From NCBI RefSeq assembly GCF_900163655.1, contig NZ_FWFG01000025.1, positions 1 to 43,546 on the forward strand: a DNA stretch of 43,546 bases. Direction: 5' to 3'. The stretch is from Brachybacterium nesterenkovii (lineage in GTDB: Bacteria > Actinomycetota > Actinomycetes > Actinomycetales > Dermabacteraceae). Position 1 is the first letter of the stretch. Each line of letters begins with the position of its first letter. Under the pieces are notes generated by a model. It ran no database searches. It was not told the origin of the DNA and saw only the letters and a program-made list of their open reading frames with translations. Positions 16,212 through 25,976 of this stretch are shown piece by piece. The position numbers and the translations under genes were made by a program.

Positions 16212-17576
16212 ATGAGGCGCCGCGTCGGAGGACTGGAGACCGAGCTCGGCCTCGTGTGCGTGCGGGCCGACGGCTCGCGCGCCCTCGAGCCGGAGGCCGC
16301 CGCCCGGGAGCTGTTCCGCCCCGTCGTCGCGATGGGGCGCTCCTCGAACGTCTTCCTGCGCAACGCCGCGCGACTGTACCTGGACGTGGGCAGCCACCCC
16401 GAATACGCGACCGCCGAGTGCGACGACTGGTGGGACCTCGTGGCCCAGGACCGGGCGGGCGAGCGCGTGCTCGCCGACCTCGTCGACCAGGCGAACGTCG
16501 CCTTCCGCGAGCGCGGCGAGGACGCCCGGATCCACCTCATCAAGAACAACGAGGACTCCGCCGGCAACTCCTTCGGCAGCCACGAGAACTACCTGGTGGA
16601 CCGCCGCGGCGAGTTCACCCGCCTGCCCCAGCACCTGCTGCCTTTCCTCGTGACGCGGCAGATCATCACCGGCTCCGGCGGCGTCGTCACCGAGGAGGGC
16701 GGCGCGGCGCGCTTCGTGTTCTCGCGCCGCAGCGACCAGATGTGGGAGGCCGTGTCCTCGGCCACCACCCGCACGCGCCCGATCATCAACACGCGCGATG
16801 AGCCCCACGGGGATCCGACCCGTTTCCGCCGCCTGCACGTGATCGTCGGCGATTCGACGATGTCTGAGGTCTCCACGCATCTGCGCTTCGCGACCACCGA
16901 CCTCGTGCTGCGGCTCATCGAGTCCGGCCGCAGCCTGGACGACCTGCGCCTGCAGGATCCGATCACGGCGATCCGCGCGGTCTCCCGGGACCTGACGGGG
17001 CAGGCGCCCGTCGCCCTCGAGGACGGCCGGACGCTGACCGCGCTGGAGATCCAGCGGCGCTTCCGCGCCCAGGTCGAGCGCGTGGCCGACGACGCCGACG
17101 CGGAAGTGCTCGAGACCTGGGACCGCGCGCTCGACGCGGTGGAGACCGGCGACCGCTCGTGGGCGGCCACGCATCTCGACTGGGCCATCAAGGAGCGCCT
17201 CCTGACGGGGGCCGCGCAGCGCCACGGTCTGGCTCTCGACTCCCCGCAGATCCAGCGCCTCGAGATGGCCTACCACGACATCGACCGCGGTGCGGGGCTG
17301 TTCTTCGCGCTGCAGCGCCGAGGGCAGGCGCCGAGCATCCTGCCCGAGGAGCGGATCGAGGCCGCGCGCACGACCGCCCCGACCACCACCCGCGCCCATC
17401 TGCGCGGCCAGGTGGTCACGGCCGCCCAGGAGGCGGGCGTGGACCACGTCGTCGACTGGACCACGCTGCGGCTCTCGCGCCAGGGTGCGATGCCGGTGCA
17501 GATCCTCGACCCCTTCGAGACCGAGAACGCGGCGGTCGAGCGCCTGCTGGCCGAGATCCGCGCCGCCGGCGCCTGA
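16212..17576 (+). CDS. pafA: Pup-protein ligase
   Basis: A 454-residue enzyme that uses ATP to phosphorylate the C-terminal Glu of Pup and joins it to substrate lysines. It is a glutamine-synthetase-fold relative of Dop. The N-terminus has GLETELGLVC, then YLDVGSHPEYATAECDD with the essential Asp, KNNEDSAGNSFGSHENYL and NTRDEPHGDP. The C-terminal domain (SLDDLRLQDPITAIRAVSRD to VEWAIK-like HLDWAIKERL) is complete and the length is typical. There is no Dop loop, which distinguishes it from the paralogue upstream. It starts at ATG 16212, four bases after the pup stop, and is probably translationally coupled. Confidence 0.97.
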   Translation: MRRRVGGLETELGLVCVRADGSRALEPEAAARELFRPVVAMGRSSNVFLRNAARLYLDVGSHPEYATAECDDWWDLVAQDRAGERVLADLVDQANVAFRERGEDARIHLIKNNEDSAGNSFGSHENYLVDRRGEFTRLPQHLLPFLVTRQIITGSGGVVTEEGGAARFVFSRRSDQMWEAVSSATTRTRPIINTRDEPHGDPTRFRRLHVIVGDSTMSEVSTHLRFATTDLVLRLIESGRSLDDLRLQDPITAIRAVSRDLTGQAPVALEDGRTLTALEIQRRFRAQVERVADDADAEVLETWDRALDAVETGDRSWAATHLDWAIKERLLTGAAQRHGLALDSPQIQRLEMAYHDIDRGAGLFFALQRRGQAPSILPEERIEAARTTAPTTTRAHLRGQVVTAAQEAGVDHVVDWTTLRLSRQGAMPVQILDPFETENAAVERLLAEIRAAGA

Positions 17577-17650
17577 CCCCGGGCGGCTCCGCCCGCACTG
17601 CTCAGCCCGCGCTGCGCGACCCGCACTGCTCGTCCGTCAGGGACGGTCCG

Positions 17651-17656
17651 TAGGCT
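17651..17656 (+). promoter_or_regulatory. Candidate -10 for the FKBP lipoprotein gene
   Basis: TAGGCT lies about 33 bases before the ATG, followed by a Shine-Dalgarno-like AGAAAGG. No good -35 is recognisable. Confidence 0.3.
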
Positions 17657-17689
17657 GGCCCGGCATCGACCACAGAAAGGCGCATCTCC

Positions 17690-18655
17690 ATGCGACGTCG
17701 TACCCTGCTCGCCTCCGTCCTCGCCGCCGCCGGGGCGGCGGGCCTCGCCGCCTGCGGCGCCGACGACACCTCGGGCGCCTCCGGCGCGTCGGACGGCGCC
17801 GCATCCGACGGCGGTGCGAGCGGGGGAGGAGTCCTCGACACAGTGACCGTGAAGGGGGCGTTCGGCGCGGAGCCGACGGTCACCTTCGACGCACCGCTGT
17901 CGTTCTCGGCACCGGAGGCGAAGATCATCACTCCGGGGGACGGCGAGGCCATCGCCGAGGGCGACGCGCTGGGGATGCACACGGCCTACATCGATGCGAC
18001 CAGCGGAGAGGTCCTGCAGTCCTCCTGGCAGGGCGCGCCGGCGGAGTTCCTCGCGGTGTCGGTGGAGTCCAACGGCCAGGAGGCCGTGTCCTTCCTGACC
18101 ACGGCGACGGTCGGCTCCCGCATCGCGATGCTGGGCCAGGTCACGGATTCCCAGGGGAAGTCGTACCAGGTCGTGCAGGTCTCGGACATCGTCTCCAAGG
18201 CCCTGCCCCGCGCCACGGGGACCCCGCAGCCGACCCCGGCCGATCAGCCGCAGTTCACCCTCGCCGAGAACGGGGCGCCGCAGCTGTCCGGGACGCCCAC
18301 CACCCCGGCGCCGTCGACCACCGTCGCGACGGTGACGATCCAGGGCGAGGGCGAGCAGACCGCCGAGGGCGACACCCTCGCCATGCACTACACCGGGTGG
18401 AAGCTGTCCGACGGCAGCCAGTTCGACTCGTCCTGGGACCGCGGCGAGCCGTTCTCCTTCACCCTCGGGCAGAACCAGGTGATCCAGGGCTGGGACGTGC
18501 CGCTGACGGGGAAGACGGTGGGCAGCCAGGTCCTGCTGGTCATCCCGCCCGCGGAGGCGTACGGCGAGGCCGGGCAGTCGCAGAGCGAGCTCGCGGGCGA
18601 GACCCTGATCTTCGTCGCCGATATCCTGGGCGCCGTCAAGGCCCCCGCCGCCTGA
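17690..18655 (+). CDS. Tandem FKBP-type peptidyl-prolyl isomerase, lipoprotein
   Basis: A 321-residue exported protein. The N-terminus has Arg-Arg-Arg, a hydrophobic core and a lipobox ending GLAAC (Cys22), predicting a lipoprotein on the outer face of the membrane. A Ser/Gly/Ala linker leads to two FKBP-like domains. The first (about 55-180) is degenerate, lacking the usual aromatic pocket residues. The second (about 215-318) is canonical, with MHYTGWKLSDGSQFDSSW, NQVIQGWDVPLTGKTVG and IPPAEAYGEAG. Such proteins catalyse cis-trans prolyl isomerisation and assist folding of secreted proteins. It is followed by a cytoplasmic single-domain FKBP gene, and both may be co-transcribed. Confidence 0.9.
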   Translation: MRRRTLLASVLAAAGAAGLAACGADDTSGASGASDGAASDGGASGGGVLDTVTVKGAFGAEPTVTFDAPLSFSAPEAKIITPGDGEAIAEGDALGMHTAYIDATSGEVLQSSWQGAPAEFLAVSVESNGQEAVSFLTTATVGSRIAMLGQVTDSQGKSYQVVQVSDIVSKALPRATGTPQPTPADQPQFTLAENGAPQLSGTPTTPAPSTTVATVTIQGEGEQTAEGDTLAMHYTGWKLSDGSQFDSSWDRGEPFSFTLGQNQVIQGWDVPLTGKTVGSQVLLVIPPAEAYGEAGQSQSELAGETLIFVADILGAVKAPAA

Positions 18656-18705
18656 CCCGCAGCATCCGCATCACCCCCACGTCCACCACCACCGGAGGAG
18701 TCCCC

Positions 18706-19086
18706 ATGGACCGCACCAAGCCCGAGATCGACATGCCCGAGGGCGCCGCGCCCACCGAGCTCGTGATCGTCGACGAGGTCGTCGGCGACGGCGAGGAGGC
18801 CGGGCGCGGCGATGTCGTCGACGTCCACTACGTCGGCGTCTCCCACTCCAGCGGCGAGGAGTTCGACGCCTCGTGGAACCGCGGCGAGCCGCTGCGCTTC
18901 CAGCTGGGCGTCGGCCAGGTCATCGCCGGCTGGGACCAGGGCGTCCAGGGCATGAAGGTCGGCGGCCGTCGCCGCCTCGAGATCCCCGCGCATATGGCCT
19001 ACGGCGACCACGGTGCCCCGCCGGTCATCGCCCCGGGGGAGTCCCTCATCTTCGTGTGCGACCTCGTCGACGTCCGCCGTCGCTGA
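18706..19086 (+). CDS. FKBP-type peptidyl-prolyl cis-trans isomerase
   Basis: A 126-residue single-domain FKBP without signal peptide. The active-site residues appear in VHYVGVSHSSGEEFDASW, GVGQVIAGWDQGVQGMKVGG and IPAHMAYGDHGAPP, and it ends in the family strand SLIFVCDLVDV. It is probably cytoplasmic. The ATG at 18706 follows CCGGAGGAG. It lies 50 bases after the FKBP lipoprotein gene and 22 bases before priA, suggesting a short operon. Confidence 0.93.
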   Translation: MDRTKPEIDMPEGAAPTELVIVDEVVGDGEEAGRGDVVDVHYVGVSHSSGEEFDASWNRGEPLRFQLGVGQVIAGWDQGVQGMKVGGRRRLEIPAHMAYGDHGAPPVIAPGESLIFVCDLVDVRRR

Positions 19087-19108
19087 GCCGCACCCGTCTG
19101 CTCCCAGC

Positions 19109-21346
19109 ATGACCGCACAGGGCCAGGAGGGCCTCTTCGAGGCGCCTCCGGGCCCTGCCGCGTCCCCGGACGGCGCCGATCCCGGCGGCGCTGGCGCGCA
19201 AGCCGGCGCGCCGGGCGGCGCGGGCGAGCGCCCGTTCCGCACCACCGCGGGCTTCCCGCTCGCCCCGACGGACCCGGTCGCCGAGGTGCGGCTGATCGGT
19301 CCCCTGCCCCATCTGGACCGTCCCTTCGAGTACGCGGTGACGGCCGAGACCGCCGCCGCGGGGCCGGGCATGCGGGTCAAGGTGCGCTTCGCCGGGCAGG
19401 AGATGGACGGCGTGGTCCTGGCGCGGCGGGCACTGCCGACGACCGACCGGCCGCTCGCGCCGCTGCGCCGCCTGGTCTCCGAGGACGTGGTGATCTCCCC
19501 GGCCATGCTGCGCGTCTGCGCGGACGTCGCCGAGCGCTGCGCCGGGACCGTCGGGGACGTCCTGCGCCTGGCCCTGCCGCCGCGGCACGCCCGCGCCGAG
19601 AAGGCCGATCGGGCCGCGGCCGCGAAGGAGGCCGAGGCGGCGGAAGGGGTCGAACAGTCAGAGGCCTCGGCCGATGACTCCGCTGTTGATGAGTCTGTGG
19701 CGGCGCGCGCGTCGGTCGGGGACGAGGCTGATGCCGAGCGGGGCGCCCCCGAGTCGGCCGAGCCCGCTCCGGATCCGGCGTCCGCGCGGGACGAGCGCCT
19801 GGCCCGGTACATCGGCCTGCCCGCCCTGCTGGCGCGGGCCGGCGCCGCCGACGGCCCGGTTCCCCGCGCCGGCCTCGTCCTCGAGCCCGCCCACTTCTGG
19901 ACGACCATGGCCGCGGACGCGATCGAGGCCCTCGACCCGGACCGAGGCGCCCTGCTCGTCGCCCCCGATCAGCGCGACGTCCAGCGGATCTCCGCCGCGC
20001 TCGCGCAGCGCGGCATCGACCATGAGGTCCTCGGCAGCGCCGACGGCCCCGAGAAGCGCTACCGCGCGTTCCTGCGGATCCTGCGCGGTGCCTCGCGTGT
20101 AGTGGTCGGCACCCGCTCGGCCGCCTTCGCGCCGGTCCGCGACCTCGCGCTGATGATCCTGTGGGACGAGGCCGACGACCTGCTCATCGAACCCCGAGCG
20201 CCCTACCCGCATGCGCTGACGATCCTGCAGTGCCGCAGCGCCGAGGAGCGCGCGGCCCTGCTCCTGCTCTCGCATGCGCGCTCGGTCGTCGAGACCGCCC
20301 TGGCCGATCACGGCTACCTGCGCATGCTCGAGCCGGCCCCGGCGCCGATCACCTCAGTGCGCCCGCACATCCGTGCCATGGACGACTTCCTGCGCGAGCG
20401 CGAGGGCGCCTCGGGCCGCTCGCGCCTGCCCAGCGAGGCGATGCGCGTGATCCGCACGGGCATCGCCCGCGGCCCCGTGCTCGTCCAGGTCCCGCGCTCG
20501 GGCTACGTCCCGGCCGTCTCCTGCTCCTTCTGCGGCACCCGCTGCACGTGCCCCACCTGCGCGGCGCCGCTGTCGCTCGCCGGGCGCACCGGCCCCCTCG
20601 TCTGCCGCGTCTGCGGTCGCCGCGAGGACGGCTACCGCTGCCCCGAGTGCGACCGCACGCAGGTCCGTGCCGTCGTCGTCGGCTCCTCCCGCACCGCGGA
20701 GGAGCTGCGGCGCGCCTTCCCCGACGCCCCGTTCCGCGTCGCGGGCGGCGCCCACGGCCCGGTCGCCGACGACGATGTGCCCGACGGCGCGATCGTCGTC
20801 GCGACCCCCGGCGCCGAGCCCGTGCCCGCCGGCGGATACGCGGCCGCGCTGCTGCTGGACGCCGACGCGATGCTCGCCCGCGCCGCCTACGACGCGGACA
20901 CCGAGGCCGTGCGGCGCTGGGACAACGCGATCGCGCTCGTACGGCCCGCGGACGCCAGGGGCGAGGTGCTGGTGGTCGGCACCGCGACGCTGCCCGCGAT
21001 CCGGGACCTCGTGGCCCACCGCTCCCGCGCCTTCCTCGACCGCGTGCTCGCCGACCGCCGCGCCCTCGACCTGCCGCCCTTCGCCAAGGTCGCCGAGGTC
21101 ACGGGGGACCGCGAGGCCGTGCGGGCCTTCCTCGCCGATGCGGAGCTGCCCGACGGCACGCAGGTGTTCGGGCCGGTCGACGACGTGCCCGACGGCGACC
21201 GCATCGCCGCACGCGCCGTCGTCCGCATCGAGGCGGCGCGCTCGAAGGAGCTGCTGGCCGCCCTGCGCGCCGCGGTCGCCTCCCGCAGCGCCCGCAAGGC
21301 CACGGGGCGCCTGCGCATGCGCGTCGACCCGCCCGACGTGTTCTGA
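19109..21346 (+). CDS. priA: Primosomal protein N' (PriA), helicase-deficient form
   Basis: A 745-residue PriA-like protein. The N-terminal 3'-DNA-binding domain (EVRLIGPLPHLDRPFEYAV) is followed by a low-complexity acidic insert (about residues 165-230), a RecA-like domain, and a Cys-rich zinc region starting at Cys472 (CSFCGTRCTCP, CRVCG, CPEC). The C-terminal domain follows. The Walker A loop of E. coli PriA is absent; in its place is GLVLEPAHFWTT, and the DEEH box reads DEADDL. Actinobacterial PriA proteins are known to lack helicase motifs, so this is probably a replication-restart scaffold rather than an active helicase. It lies between the FKBP genes and fmt, a common actinobacterial order. 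Confidence 0.9.
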   Translation: MTAQGQEGLFEAPPGPAASPDGADPGGAGAQAGAPGGAGERPFRTTAGFPLAPTDPVAEVRLIGPLPHLDRPFEYAVTAETAAAGPGMRVKVRFAGQEMDGVVLARRALPTTDRPLAPLRRLVSEDVVISPAMLRVCADVAERCAGTVGDVLRLALPPRHARAEKADRAAAAKEAEAAEGVEQSEASADDSAVDESVAARASVGDEADAERGAPESAEPAPDPASARDERLARYIGLPALLARAGAADGPVPRAGLVLEPAHFWTTMAADAIEALDPDRGALLVAPDQRDVQRISAALAQRGIDHEVLGSADGPEKRYRAFLRILRGASRVVVGTRSAAFAPVRDLALMILWDEADDLLIEPRAPYPHALTILQCRSAEERAALLLLSHARSVVETALADHGYLRMLEPAPAPITSVRPHIRAMDDFLREREGASGRSRLPSEAMRVIRTGIARGPVLVQVPRSGYVPAVSCSFCGTRCTCPTCAAPLSLAGRTGPLVCRVCGRREDGYRCPECDRTQVRAVVVGSSRTAEELRRAFPDAPFRVAGGAHGPVADDDVPDGAIVVATPGAEPVPAGGYAAALLLDADAMLARAAYDADTEAVRRWDNAIALVRPADARGEVLVVGTATLPAIRDLVAHRSRAFLDRVLADRRALDLPPFAKVAEVTGDREAVRAFLADAELPDGTQVFGPVDDVPDGDRIAARAVVRIEAARSKELLAALRAAVASRSARKATGRLRMRVDPPDVF

Positions 21347-21374
21347 GCAGACGCCCGACTACGATGGGTGCACC

Positions 21375-22328
21375 ATGCGTCTGATCTTCGCCGGAACCCC
21401 CGAGGCCGCCGTCCCGTCCCTGCGCGCGCTGCTCGCCAGCCGCCACGAGGTGGTCGCCGTGCTCACCCGCCCCGATGCCCCGACCGGCCGCGGCCGCCGC
21501 CTGACGCCGAGCCCCGTGCGCGTCGTCGCCGAGGAGGCGGGCGTGCCGGTCCTCACCCCGACGACGCTGCGCGATCCCGCGCTGCTGGAGCGGCTGCGCG
21601 AGCTGGCGCCCGATGCCGCGCCCGTCGTCGCCTACGGCGCGCTCGTGCCCCCGGCCGCGCTCGCGATCCCGACCCACGGCTGGATCAACCTGCACTTCTC
21701 GACGCTGCCGCGCTGGCGCGGCGCCGCCCCCGCCCAGCGCTCCGTCCTCGCGGGCGACGCGGAGGCCGGCCTGACCGCGTTCCGCCTCGACGAGGGCCTC
21801 GATACCGGGGACGTCGTGCTCCAGGAGTCCACGCCCATCGGCACGACCGAGACGGCGGGCGAGCTGCTGGATCGCCTCGCGGTCCAGGGCGCCGAGCTGC
21901 TGGTGCGCGCCCTCGACGCGATCGAGGACGGCACCGCGACCTTCACGCCCCAGCCCTCGGACGGTGCGACCCATGCGGCCAAGCTCTCCACCGCGGAGGC
22001 CCGCATCGACTGGAGCCTCCCGGCCGAGCGCGTGAGCGCCCACATCCGCGGGATGAGCCCGCACCCCGGAGCCTGGACGCTCCTGCATGGCGAGCGCTTC
22101 AAGGTGCTCGGCGTGGAGGACCGGCCCGCCCCCGAGGACCGGGACCTCGCCCCCGGTGCGCTGCATGCGACCAAGAAGGCTCTGTTCGTCGGCACGGGGA
22201 CGACGCCGCTGGCCCTCGGCACCGTCGCCCCCGCAGGCAAGAAGGCGATGCGCGCGGCCGACTGGGCCCGCGGCGCGGCGCTCGACCCCGATGAGCGCTT
22301 CAGCGACGAGACCGAGGAGACCCGATGA
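21375..22328 (+). CDS. fmt: Methionyl-tRNA formyltransferase
   Basis: A 317-residue enzyme that formylates Met-tRNA(fMet) from 10-formyl-tetrahydrofolate for translation initiation. It begins MRLIFAGTPEAAVPSL. The catalytic residues are Asn105 and His107 in INLHFSTLPRWRGAAP and Asp143 in EGLDTGDVV, matching the E. coli numbering within one. The C-terminal OB-like domain is present. ATG 21375 has TACGAT nine bases upstream and no clear Shine-Dalgarno, so a very short leader is possible. The last four bases overlap rsmB. Confidence 0.97.
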   Translation: MRLIFAGTPEAAVPSLRALLASRHEVVAVLTRPDAPTGRGRRLTPSPVRVVAEEAGVPVLTPTTLRDPALLERLRELAPDAAPVVAYGALVPPAALAIPTHGWINLHFSTLPRWRGAAPAQRSVLAGDAEAGLTAFRLDEGLDTGDVVLQESTPIGTTETAGELLDRLAVQGAELLVRALDAIEDGTATFTPQPSDGATHAAKLSTAEARIDWSLPAERVSAHIRGMSPHPGAWTLLHGERFKVLGVEDRPAPEDRDLAPGALHATKKALFVGTGTTPLALGTVAPAGKKAMRAADWARGAALDPDERFSDETEETR

Positions 22329-23919
22329 CCCCCCGCGATGAGCAGCGCCCCCGTCGCAGCGGCGAGAGCCGTTCGGGCGACCGCCGCCAGGGCGGCCGCG
22401 ACGAGCACGGCCGTCAGCGCTCCGGCGCCCGCGGCGAAGGCGGTCCGCGCCGCGGCTGGTCCGAGGCCCGCCCGGCCGAGCGCGCCCGCACCGCGACCCC
22501 CACGCGCCTCGCGGCGTACGAGGCCATGCGGGCCGTCGCCGAGGACGACGCCTACGCGAACCTGGTGCTGCCCAAGATCCTGCGGCGCCACCGCATGCAT
22601 GGGCGCGACGCCGCTTTCACCACCGGCCTGTTCTACGGGACCCTGCGCGCCCAGGGCCGCCTCGACGCGATCATCCAGGCCTGCGTCGACCGCCCGCTCG
22701 AGAAGGTCGAGCCCGCCGTCCTCGACATCCTCCGCCTGGGCGCCTACCAGCTGCTGGACATGGAGGTCGCCGCCCACGCCGCGACGAGCGAGACCGTGGG
22801 TCTGGCCCGGAAGGTCGCCGGCGCCGGTGCCGCCTCCTTCGTCAATGCGGTGCTGCGCCGCATCGGCGAGCGCACCCGCGAGCAGTGGCTCGAGCAGGTG
22901 GCCCCGTCCCGTGAGACCGATGAGGTCGGCCACCTCGCGATCGTCCACTCCCATCCCGAGTGGGTGGTGCGCGCCCTGCGCGACGCCCTGGCCGCCCACG
23001 GCCGCGACCGCTCCGAGCTCGACGCGCTGCTCGCCGCCCAGAACGACCCGCCGTCCGTCTCGCTCGTGATGCGCCCGGGCCTCACGGACCTCGAGGAGCT
23101 CATCGACACCGGTGCCTCCCGCGGGAAGCTCTCCCTGTTCGCCGCCTCCTGGCCCTCGGGCGATCCGGGCGGCATCGACCCCGTCAAGGAGGGGCGCGCG
23201 GCCGTCCAGGACGAGGGCTCCCAGCTCATGGCGCTCGCGCTCGGGATGGGCGCCGACGAGCTGGTGGAGGCCGAGACCGGGCGCTGGCTCGATCTGTGCT
23301 CGGGCCCGGGCGGCAAGACCGCCCTGCTGGGCGGCCTCACCGTCGACCACGACGCGGAGCTGCTGGCCGTCGAGGTCCAGCCACACCGCACCGAGCTGGT
23401 CCAGCGCGCCGTCGCGACGCTCGTCGACGCCGGGGCCGAGATCGAGACCCGCACCGCCGACGGGCGCACGATCGGCGCCGTCATGCCCGCGACGTTCTCC
23501 CGGGTCCTCGCCGACGTCCCCTGCTCGGGCCTCGGCGCCCTGCGCCGGCGCCCTGAGTCCCGCTGGCGGCGCAGTCCCGGCGATATCGGCCACCTGGGCG
23601 TGCTCCAGCGCGAGCTGCTCGGCTCGGCCCTCGACGCGACCGTCGACGGCGGCGTCGTCGCCTACGTGACCTGCTCCCCGCACATGGCCGAGACCCTCCT
23701 GGTGGTGCGGGACGTGATGCGCCGCCGCGACGACGTCGAGCTGCTGGATGCGCGCGACGCGGTCCGCGCCGGGCTCCTGCCCGAGGCCCGCGACACCGAG
23801 CTGGGGGAGGGGCCCACCGTGCAGCTGTGGCCCCACGTCCACGGCACCGACGCCATGTTCCTGGCCCTGCTGCGCAAGCGACCCGCCGCAGCTGGCACGT
23901 CCGAGAAGGAGACCGCCCG

Positions 23920-23923
<4 letters not shown>
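22325..23923 (+). CDS. rsmB: 16S rRNA (cytosine(967)-C5)-methyltransferase
   Basis: A 532-residue protein. An Arg/Gly/Glu-rich leader of about 55 residues precedes a NusB-like domain ([37 protein letters not shown]). The Fmu/Sun methyltransferase domain follows, with the SAM loop [15 protein letters not shown] and the two catalytic cysteines in [16 protein letters not shown] and [11 protein letters not shown]. RsmB methylates C967 of 16S rRNA in E. coli. The gene starts within the fmt stop (ATGA) and its own stop overlaps rpe, so fmt-rsmB-rpe are translationally coupled, a conserved actinobacterial arrangement. Confidence 0.95.
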
Positions 23924-24591
<668 letters not shown>

Positions 24592-24601
24592 GCCGGCCCC
24601 C

Positions 24602-25810
24602 TCACCGGCTGCGACGCGTCTCCTGGCCGCGCGCCCGAGACGGGGCGATGTCGGTGACGGGCCGGGTGCGTGTGCGGTCCAGCCCGCTGTCGAGGTCCGT
24701 CGCGGCGCGCCCCAGCCGTCGCTCCTCGAGCGCCTCCCGCAGGTAGGGGAGGCTCAGGCGCACGTAGCCCCGGGAGGCGGGCTCGATCAGATCGTCCTCG
24801 ATGAGCCGCTCGCGATACGTCGACTGGTAGCGCGGATCCACGCCGAGGCGCCGCGCGATGTCGCCCACGTTCGAGGGCCCCTCGTCCTCGAGCATCGCCT
24901 CGAGGTAGTCGCGCTTGCGCGGGCTCAGGTCCCGCAGCGCGGGCCCGTGGACGTTGCGGATCATCTCGGCGACCACGGCGTCGCGGGTGCCCTGGACGTC
25001 CTCGAGCTCGATGGTCGGCGCATCGCCCGCCGCGCGCCAGGCCTTCGAGCCGGCCAGCTGGATCAGGTACGGATAGCCCTGGGAGATCTCTCCCGCCCGC
25101 ACGGCCGCCTCGGGGGTGATCGAGCGCTCGGTGTCGGCCACGGTCATGCGGATCGCCTCGGCGGCGGTGCCGATGTCGACGGGCCCGAGCTCGAGCCGGT
25201 GCGCGCGACGCAGGAACGTGGTCTTCTCGTGATCGAGGAGCTTGGAGACGCCGGAGCGGATGCCGGCCGCGACGAACACGACCTGCCCGTGGCGGCGCAT
25301 GAGGTCCTGGATGTGCTGGGAGACCTCATGCAGCTGCGCGCGGTCGACCGACTGCACCTCGTCCAGGGCGATCATCACGCCGTGGCCGTCCCGGGCGGCG
25401 AGAGCGGCCAGGCGGTCGAGCAGATCGCCGAGGGGCTCGTCCTGGCCGGCGTAGCGGTCGGTGACGGAGCGGCTGGCCGAGAACCCTGACGCCCCGGCTC
25501 CGGTGAGGTGCGAGGCGACGGCGTCGGGGTCCAGCTCGCGCAACCGTGCGACGGCGGTGGCCCGCAGCTCATCGCTGAGGGAAGAGGAGCCCGTGTGCAG
25601 GGGCAGGAGCGACCAGGCGGCGTCGCGGGCCTTCGCCTCGAACTCGGAGAGCAGCACGGTCTTGCCGATCCCGCGGGCGCCCGAGATGAGCATCGCGCGC
25701 TGCTCGGGCAGCTCGCCGCGGAGCGCGGCGTCGAAGTCCGAGAGGGCGGCGGAGCGGCCCGCGAGGATGGCGGGGGAGCGCCCGAACCCCGGGGTGAACG
25801 GATTGACCAT
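24602..25810 (-). CDS. AAA/STAND-like ATP-binding protein with winged-helix tail
   Basis: A 402-residue ATPase. Walker A is GARGIGKT at residues 44-51 and Walker B is MIALDEV with Asp150-Glu151. A sensor-like segment VVFVAAGIRSGV and a lid domain (GYPYLIQLAGSKAWRAAGD) resemble archaeal-type Orc/MJ-ATPases. A winged-helix segment (about 300-365: NVGDIARRLGVDPRYQSTYR, LIEDDLIEPASRGYVRL) follows. No precise family is certain and the function is unknown; regulation, DNA binding or defence are possible. The ATG at 25810 follows AGGAGGC. It stands alone, convergent with rpe, and its promoter carries three CATACA boxes, suggesting dedicated regulation. Confidence 0.75.
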   Translation of the reverse strand: MVNPFTPGFGRSPAILAGRSAALSDFDAALRGELPEQRAMLISGARGIGKTVLLSEFEAKARDAAWSLLPLHTGSSSLSDELRATAVARLRELDPDAVASHLTGAGASGFSASRSVTDRYAGQDEPLGDLLDRLAALAARDGHGVMIALDEVQSVDRAQLHEVSQHIQDLMRRHGQVVFVAAGIRSGVSKLLDHEKTTFLRRAHRLELGPVDIGTAAEAIRMTVADTERSITPEAAVRAGEISQGYPYLIQLAGSKAWRAAGDAPTIELEDVQGTRDAVVAEMIRNVHGPALRDLSPRKRDYLEAMLEDEGPSNVGDIARRLGVDPRYQSTYRERLIEDDLIEPASRGYVRLSLPYLREALEERRLGRAATDLDSGLDRTRTRPVTDIAPSRARGQETRRSR

Positions 25811-25831
25811 GCCGTGCCTCCTGCCGCGCCG

Positions 25832-25879
25832 TGTATGCGTCTGTATGCAACGGTAGCAGTGTGGGTATCTGTATGTCAG
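25832..25879 (-). promoter_or_regulatory. Promoter of the AAA ATPase gene with three CATACA boxes
   Basis: On the minus strand CTGACA (25879-25874, 5 of 6 bases of a -35) is followed after 18 bases by TACCGT (25855-25850). Three CATACA boxes lie at 25870-25875 (over the -35), 25842-25847 (near the predicted start) and 25832-25837 (leader). The last two are 10 bases apart, one helical turn. Confidence 0.5.
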
Positions 25880-25953
25880 TCGTGCCCTCGCCTCGCGGCG
25901 GGGCCTGCCTTCTCACGTCGGGGCGCCGCGCGCTCGCGCGTCCGAGCAGGCCC

Positions 25954-25959
25954 TATGAT
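25954..25959 (+). promoter_or_regulatory. -10 element upstream of the FMN riboswitch
   Basis: TATGAT lies about 18 bases before the first riboswitch stem, placing transcription start near 25966. No clear -35 is seen. Confidence 0.5.
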
Positions 25960-25976
25960 GGCGCGGTCACATCAGT

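Noticed and set aside
17592..17631. 12-base direct repeat CCCGCACTGCTC
   Set aside because: Two copies 28 bases apart in the gap after pafA; no third copy, no symmetry and no link to a promoter element, so it is probably chance in GC-rich sequence.
24602..25810. AAA ATPase gene as part of a defence island
   Set aside because: No nuclease, toxin, restriction or phage-related gene lies nearby; the neighbours are housekeeping genes.
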